A DNA stretch of 8,155 nucleotides from Streptosporangiaceae bacterium (GTDB taxonomy: Bacteria > Actinomycetota > Actinomycetes > Streptosporangiales > Streptosporangiaceae). Position numbers and translations under genes: made by a program. The notes beneath the pieces were generated by a model, which had not been told where the DNA came from, made no database searches, and saw nothing but the letters and a program-made list of their open reading frames with translations. Below are positions 6,198-8,155 of the stretch, piece by piece (the stretch's first letter is position 1; each line of letters starts with the position of its first letter). Location: positions 1 to 8,155 of the forward strand of contig JAICWX010000367.1 of NCBI GenBank assembly GCA_025934635.1, written 5' to 3'.

Positions 6198-7493
6198 ATG
6201 TCGAAATACTCGCCCGCCGCCGGGCGCGGGCCCCGCGAGATCCCGCTGCTCGTCATCGCCGTGGCGGCCGCCGGGCTCAACCTGCGTACCGCGATCACCA
6301 GCCTGCCGCCGGTCTTCCCCGACCTGCAGGACCGGCTGCACCTGTCGTCGGCCGAGTTGTCGCTGCTCGCCGCCACCCCGGTGATCTGCTTCGGGGTGGC
6401 CTCCGCGTTCGCCGCCTGGCTGAACCGGCGCTACGGCGAGGAGATGATCCTGCTGGCGGCGCTGGTCCTGCTCACGGCCGGGCTGCTGCTGCGCGGCGCC
6501 GCGCCCGGGGCCCTGCTGTTCCCCGGCACCATACTGGCGGCGAGCTCGATCGCGATCCTCAACGTGCTGCTGTCCAGCATGGTCAAGCGGCGCTGGCCGG
6601 AACGGGCCGGGCTCCTCATCGGCATCTACCTGACCACCTTGTCCCTCGGCGCGATCGTGTCCTCGCTGATCAGCGTGCCGCTCTACCGCGATTCAGGGCG
6701 ATCCGTGCCGCTCACGCTGGGCGTGTGGGCGGCCCCGGCCGCGCTGGCGGTGCTGCTCTGGCTGCCCCAGCTCAGGTACCGCACGGCCGCCGCCGGAAGC
6801 CAGGCCAGCCCGGAAGGCCGCCCAAGCCCCGCCCCGGCCCGCCTCCAGGTCTACCGGTACGCGCTCACCTGGCAGGTCACCGCGTTCATGGGGCTGCAGA
6901 GCCTGCTGTACTACTCGGCGCTGTCCTGGGTGCCGACCATCTTCCAGGACCGCGGCGCCTCAGCGGTCACGGCCGGCAACCTGCTCGCCCTGATGGGCGG
7001 CGGCAACCTCGCCACCTCCCTGGTCGTGCCGGTGCTGGCCCATCGCCGCCCCAGTCAGCGCGTGCTGGTCGTGCCCAGCCTGATCGGGACCGCGGCGGGC
7101 CTGGCGGGCACGCTGTGGGCGCCGCTCGGCTCGGCGCCGTTCTGGGTCCTGATCCTCGGCTTCAGCCAGGGCTCCTGCCTGGCCCTGGCGATCTTCTTCA
7201 TGCTGGCGCGGGCCCCGGACGCGAGCGCCGCCGCCTCGCTGTCGGCGTTCTCCCAGTCGGTCGGCTACCTGGTCGCCGCGGCCGGGCCGCTGGCGGTCGG
7301 GCTGCTGCACACTGCCACCGGGAGCTGGGACATCCCGGTCGCCGGCCTGCTCATCCTGTGTGCCGCCGAACTCGCCTCCGGCCTCCTCGCCGCGCGCCCC
7401 CGGCTGCTCCCGGCAGGCCCTGCTGAGCCCGCGGACGGCCACGCGAGCCCGACACGCGTGTCGGAGACTGAACGGCCGCGGCGCGCGATCTGA
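6198..7493 (+). CDS. CynX/NimT-family MFS transporter
   Basis: This 431-residue inner-membrane secondary transporter has about 12 spans. It resembles the cyanate/nitroimidazole permease branch of the major facilitator superfamily. Diagnostic stretches are [20 protein letters not shown] (24-43) in the first span, the [21 protein letters not shown] segment with its loop 2-3 motif (60-80), LLLRGAAPG (96-104), and [20 protein letters not shown] (215-234) opening the second half. A Pro/Ala-rich cytoplasmic linker (about 195-208) joins the halves, and a charged tail (about 410-431) ends the protein. The start is taken as ATG 6198; TTG 6192 and CTG 6195 are in frame directly upstream. No Shine-Dalgarno precedes any of them, so the message may be leaderless or have a very short leader. 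No cyanase gene is visible, so the substrate is open and the cynX name is not applied. Confidence 0.92.
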   Translation: MSKYSPAAGRGPREIPLLVIAVAAAGLNLRTAITSLPPVFPDLQDRLHLSSAELSLLAATPVICFGVASAFAAWLNRRYGEEMILLAALVLLTAGLLLRGAAPGALLFPGTILAASSIAILNVLLSSMVKRRWPERAGLLIGIYLTTLSLGAIVSSLISVPLYRDSGRSVPLTLGVWAAPAALAVLLWLPQLRYRTAAAGSQASPEGRPSPAPARLQVYRYALTWQVTAFMGLQSLLYYSALSWVPTIFQDRGASAVTAGNLLALMGGGNLATSLVVPVLAHRRPSQRVLVVPSLIGTAAGLAGTLWAPLGSAPFWVLILGFSQGSCLALAIFFMLARAPDASAAASLSAFSQSVGYLVAAAGPLAVGLLHTATGSWDIPVAGLLILCAAELASGLLAARPRLLPAGPAEPADGHASPTRVSETERPRRAI

Positions 7494-7570
7494 GGCCTGA
7501 CCTCGTAAACTCGGTTCGATCGAGGAGCACCGTTCCCCATCAGGCCCAAACCGCACATGAGGAGCACGCC
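7494..7570 (+). promoter_or_regulatory. Leader/promoter region of dxs with nested inverted repeats
   Basis: This is the 77-base gap between the MFS stop and the dxs start. TAAACT (7506-7511) fits the TAnnnT -10 pattern and would give a leader of about 53 bases; no clear -35 is present. GGCCTGA (7494-7500) pairs with TCAGGCC (7540-7546), and CCTCG (7501-7505) pairs with CGAGG (7521-7525) inside it. This could be a terminator for the MFS gene or a folded leader. GAGGAG (7559-7564) is the dxs ribosome binding site, 6 bases before the GTG start. Confidence 0.45.
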
Positions 7571-8155
7571 GTGACGCTACTGGAGTGCATCAATGGCCCC
7601 GAGGACCTGAAGGGGCTCAGCCAGGATCAGCTCACCCGCCTGGCGGCCGAGATCCGTGACCTGATGATCGAGACGACGGTCTCCGGTGTCGGCGGCCACC
7701 TGGGCCCGAACCTCGGGGTGGTCGAGCTCACGATCGCGATCCACCGGGTCTTCGACTCGCCCAAGGACAAGATCGTCTTCGACACCGGCCACCAGGCGTA
7801 CGTGCACAAGCTGCTGACCGGCCGGGTCGCGCGGTTCGGCACGCTGCGGCGGAAGGGCGGGCTGACCGGCTACCCGTGCCGGGCCGAGTCCGAGCACGAC
7901 CTGGTGGAGAACTCGCACGCCTCCACCAGCTTGTCCTACGCCGACGGGCTGGCCAAGGCGTACACGCTGCGCGGCGAGCCGGACCGCACCGTGGTCGCGG
8001 TCATCGGCGACGGGGCGCTGACCGGCGGGATGGCCTGGGAGGCGCTGAACAACATCGCCGCGGCCAAGGACTCGCGGCTGGTCATGATCGTGAACGACAA
8101 CGGCTGGTCGTACCAGCCGACGATCGGCGGCCTGGCCGAGCACCTGGCCGCGATC
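7571..8155 (+). CDS. dxs: 1-deoxy-D-xylulose-5-phosphate synthase, N-terminal part
   Basis: These are the first 195 residues of DXS, the thiamine-diphosphate enzyme that condenses pyruvate with glyceraldehyde 3-phosphate. This is the first step of the MEP isoprenoid pathway, in the cytoplasm. The enzyme is usually about 640 residues, so the gene runs off the window. Landmarks are: [18 protein letters not shown] (41-58) with H43, [15 protein letters not shown] (71-85), [18 protein letters not shown] (113-130), and the thiamine-diphosphate/Mg motif from GDGALTGG (146-153) to NDN (175-177). The SHASTS and [13 protein letters not shown] wording is the form I recall from actinobacterial DXS proteins rather than the enterobacterial one. 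The GTG at 7571 is preceded by GAGGAG at 6-base spacing, and the N-terminus [17 protein letters not shown] matches the family start. It may supply isoprenoids for polyprenyl carriers. Confidence 0.96.
   Translation, partial: MTLLECINGPEDLKGLSQDQLTRLAAEIRDLMIETTVSGVGGHLGPNLGVVELTIAIHRVFDSPKDKIVFDTGHQAYVHKLLTGRVARFGTLRRKGGLTGYPCRAESEHDLVENSHASTSLSYADGLAKAYTLRGEPDRTVVAVIGDGALTGGMAWEALNNIAAAKDSRLVMIVNDNGWSYQPTIGGLAEHLAAI

Noticed and set aside
1..8155. Mobile elements, CRISPR arrays, tRNA/rRNA genes, tandem repeats
   Set aside because: Reading both strands showed no transposase or integrase motifs, no regularly spaced repeats, no tRNA-like cloverleaf and no rRNA sequence; the intergenic space is too small to hide large elements.

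Overview
The window is very GC-rich, with codon third positions almost always G or C. It carries a mycothiol-dependent-enzyme family gene, an MptB-like GT-C glycosyltransferase and an actinobacterial-type DXS. Together these point to the chromosome of a high-GC actinomycete; the genus cannot be read from the sequence. No RNA genes, CRISPR arrays, insertion sequences or phage genes were seen. Coding density is high and the gene families look ordinary for this group.

Layout. (1) Positions 1-2648, plus strand: a tightly overlapped three-gene ABC-2 type transport unit. It comprises the 3' part of an ATP-binding subunit, a 505-residue membrane protein with a long C-terminal extracytoplasmic domain, and a small polytopic membrane protein. 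The junctions are ATGA and GTGA overlaps, so translation is probably coupled. A GC-rich hairpin sits at the very end of the unit. (2) Positions 2671-4978, minus strand: a two-gene unit convergent with the first. An MptB-like polytopic mannosyltransferase homologue is followed by a DinB-fold, mycothiol-dependent maleylpyruvate isomerase family protein. The two overlap by 11 bases. (3) Positions 4979-5137: a divergent intergenic region with small palindromes. (4) Positions 5138-6112, plus strand: a zinc-free NADPH:quinone oxidoreductase of the MDR superfamily. (5) Positions 6198-7493, plus strand: a CynX/NimT-family MFS transporter preceded by a sharply AT-rich promoter-like patch and lacking a clear ribosome binding site. 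(6) Positions 7571 to the window end, plus strand: the N-terminal 195 residues of 1-deoxy-D-xylulose-5-phosphate synthase (dxs), with a 77-base leader containing nested inverted repeats.

How the genes work together. The ABC genes should form one membrane complex of unknown substrate. The mannosyltransferase homologue (polyprenol-phosphate sugar donor) and dxs (isoprenoid precursor supply) both touch polyprenyl lipid metabolism, but they are in separate transcription units and the link is only suggestive. The quinone reductase and MFS transporter look like independent single genes. I found no convincing undescribed system. The least characterised element is the extracytoplasmic domain of the ABC membrane protein.
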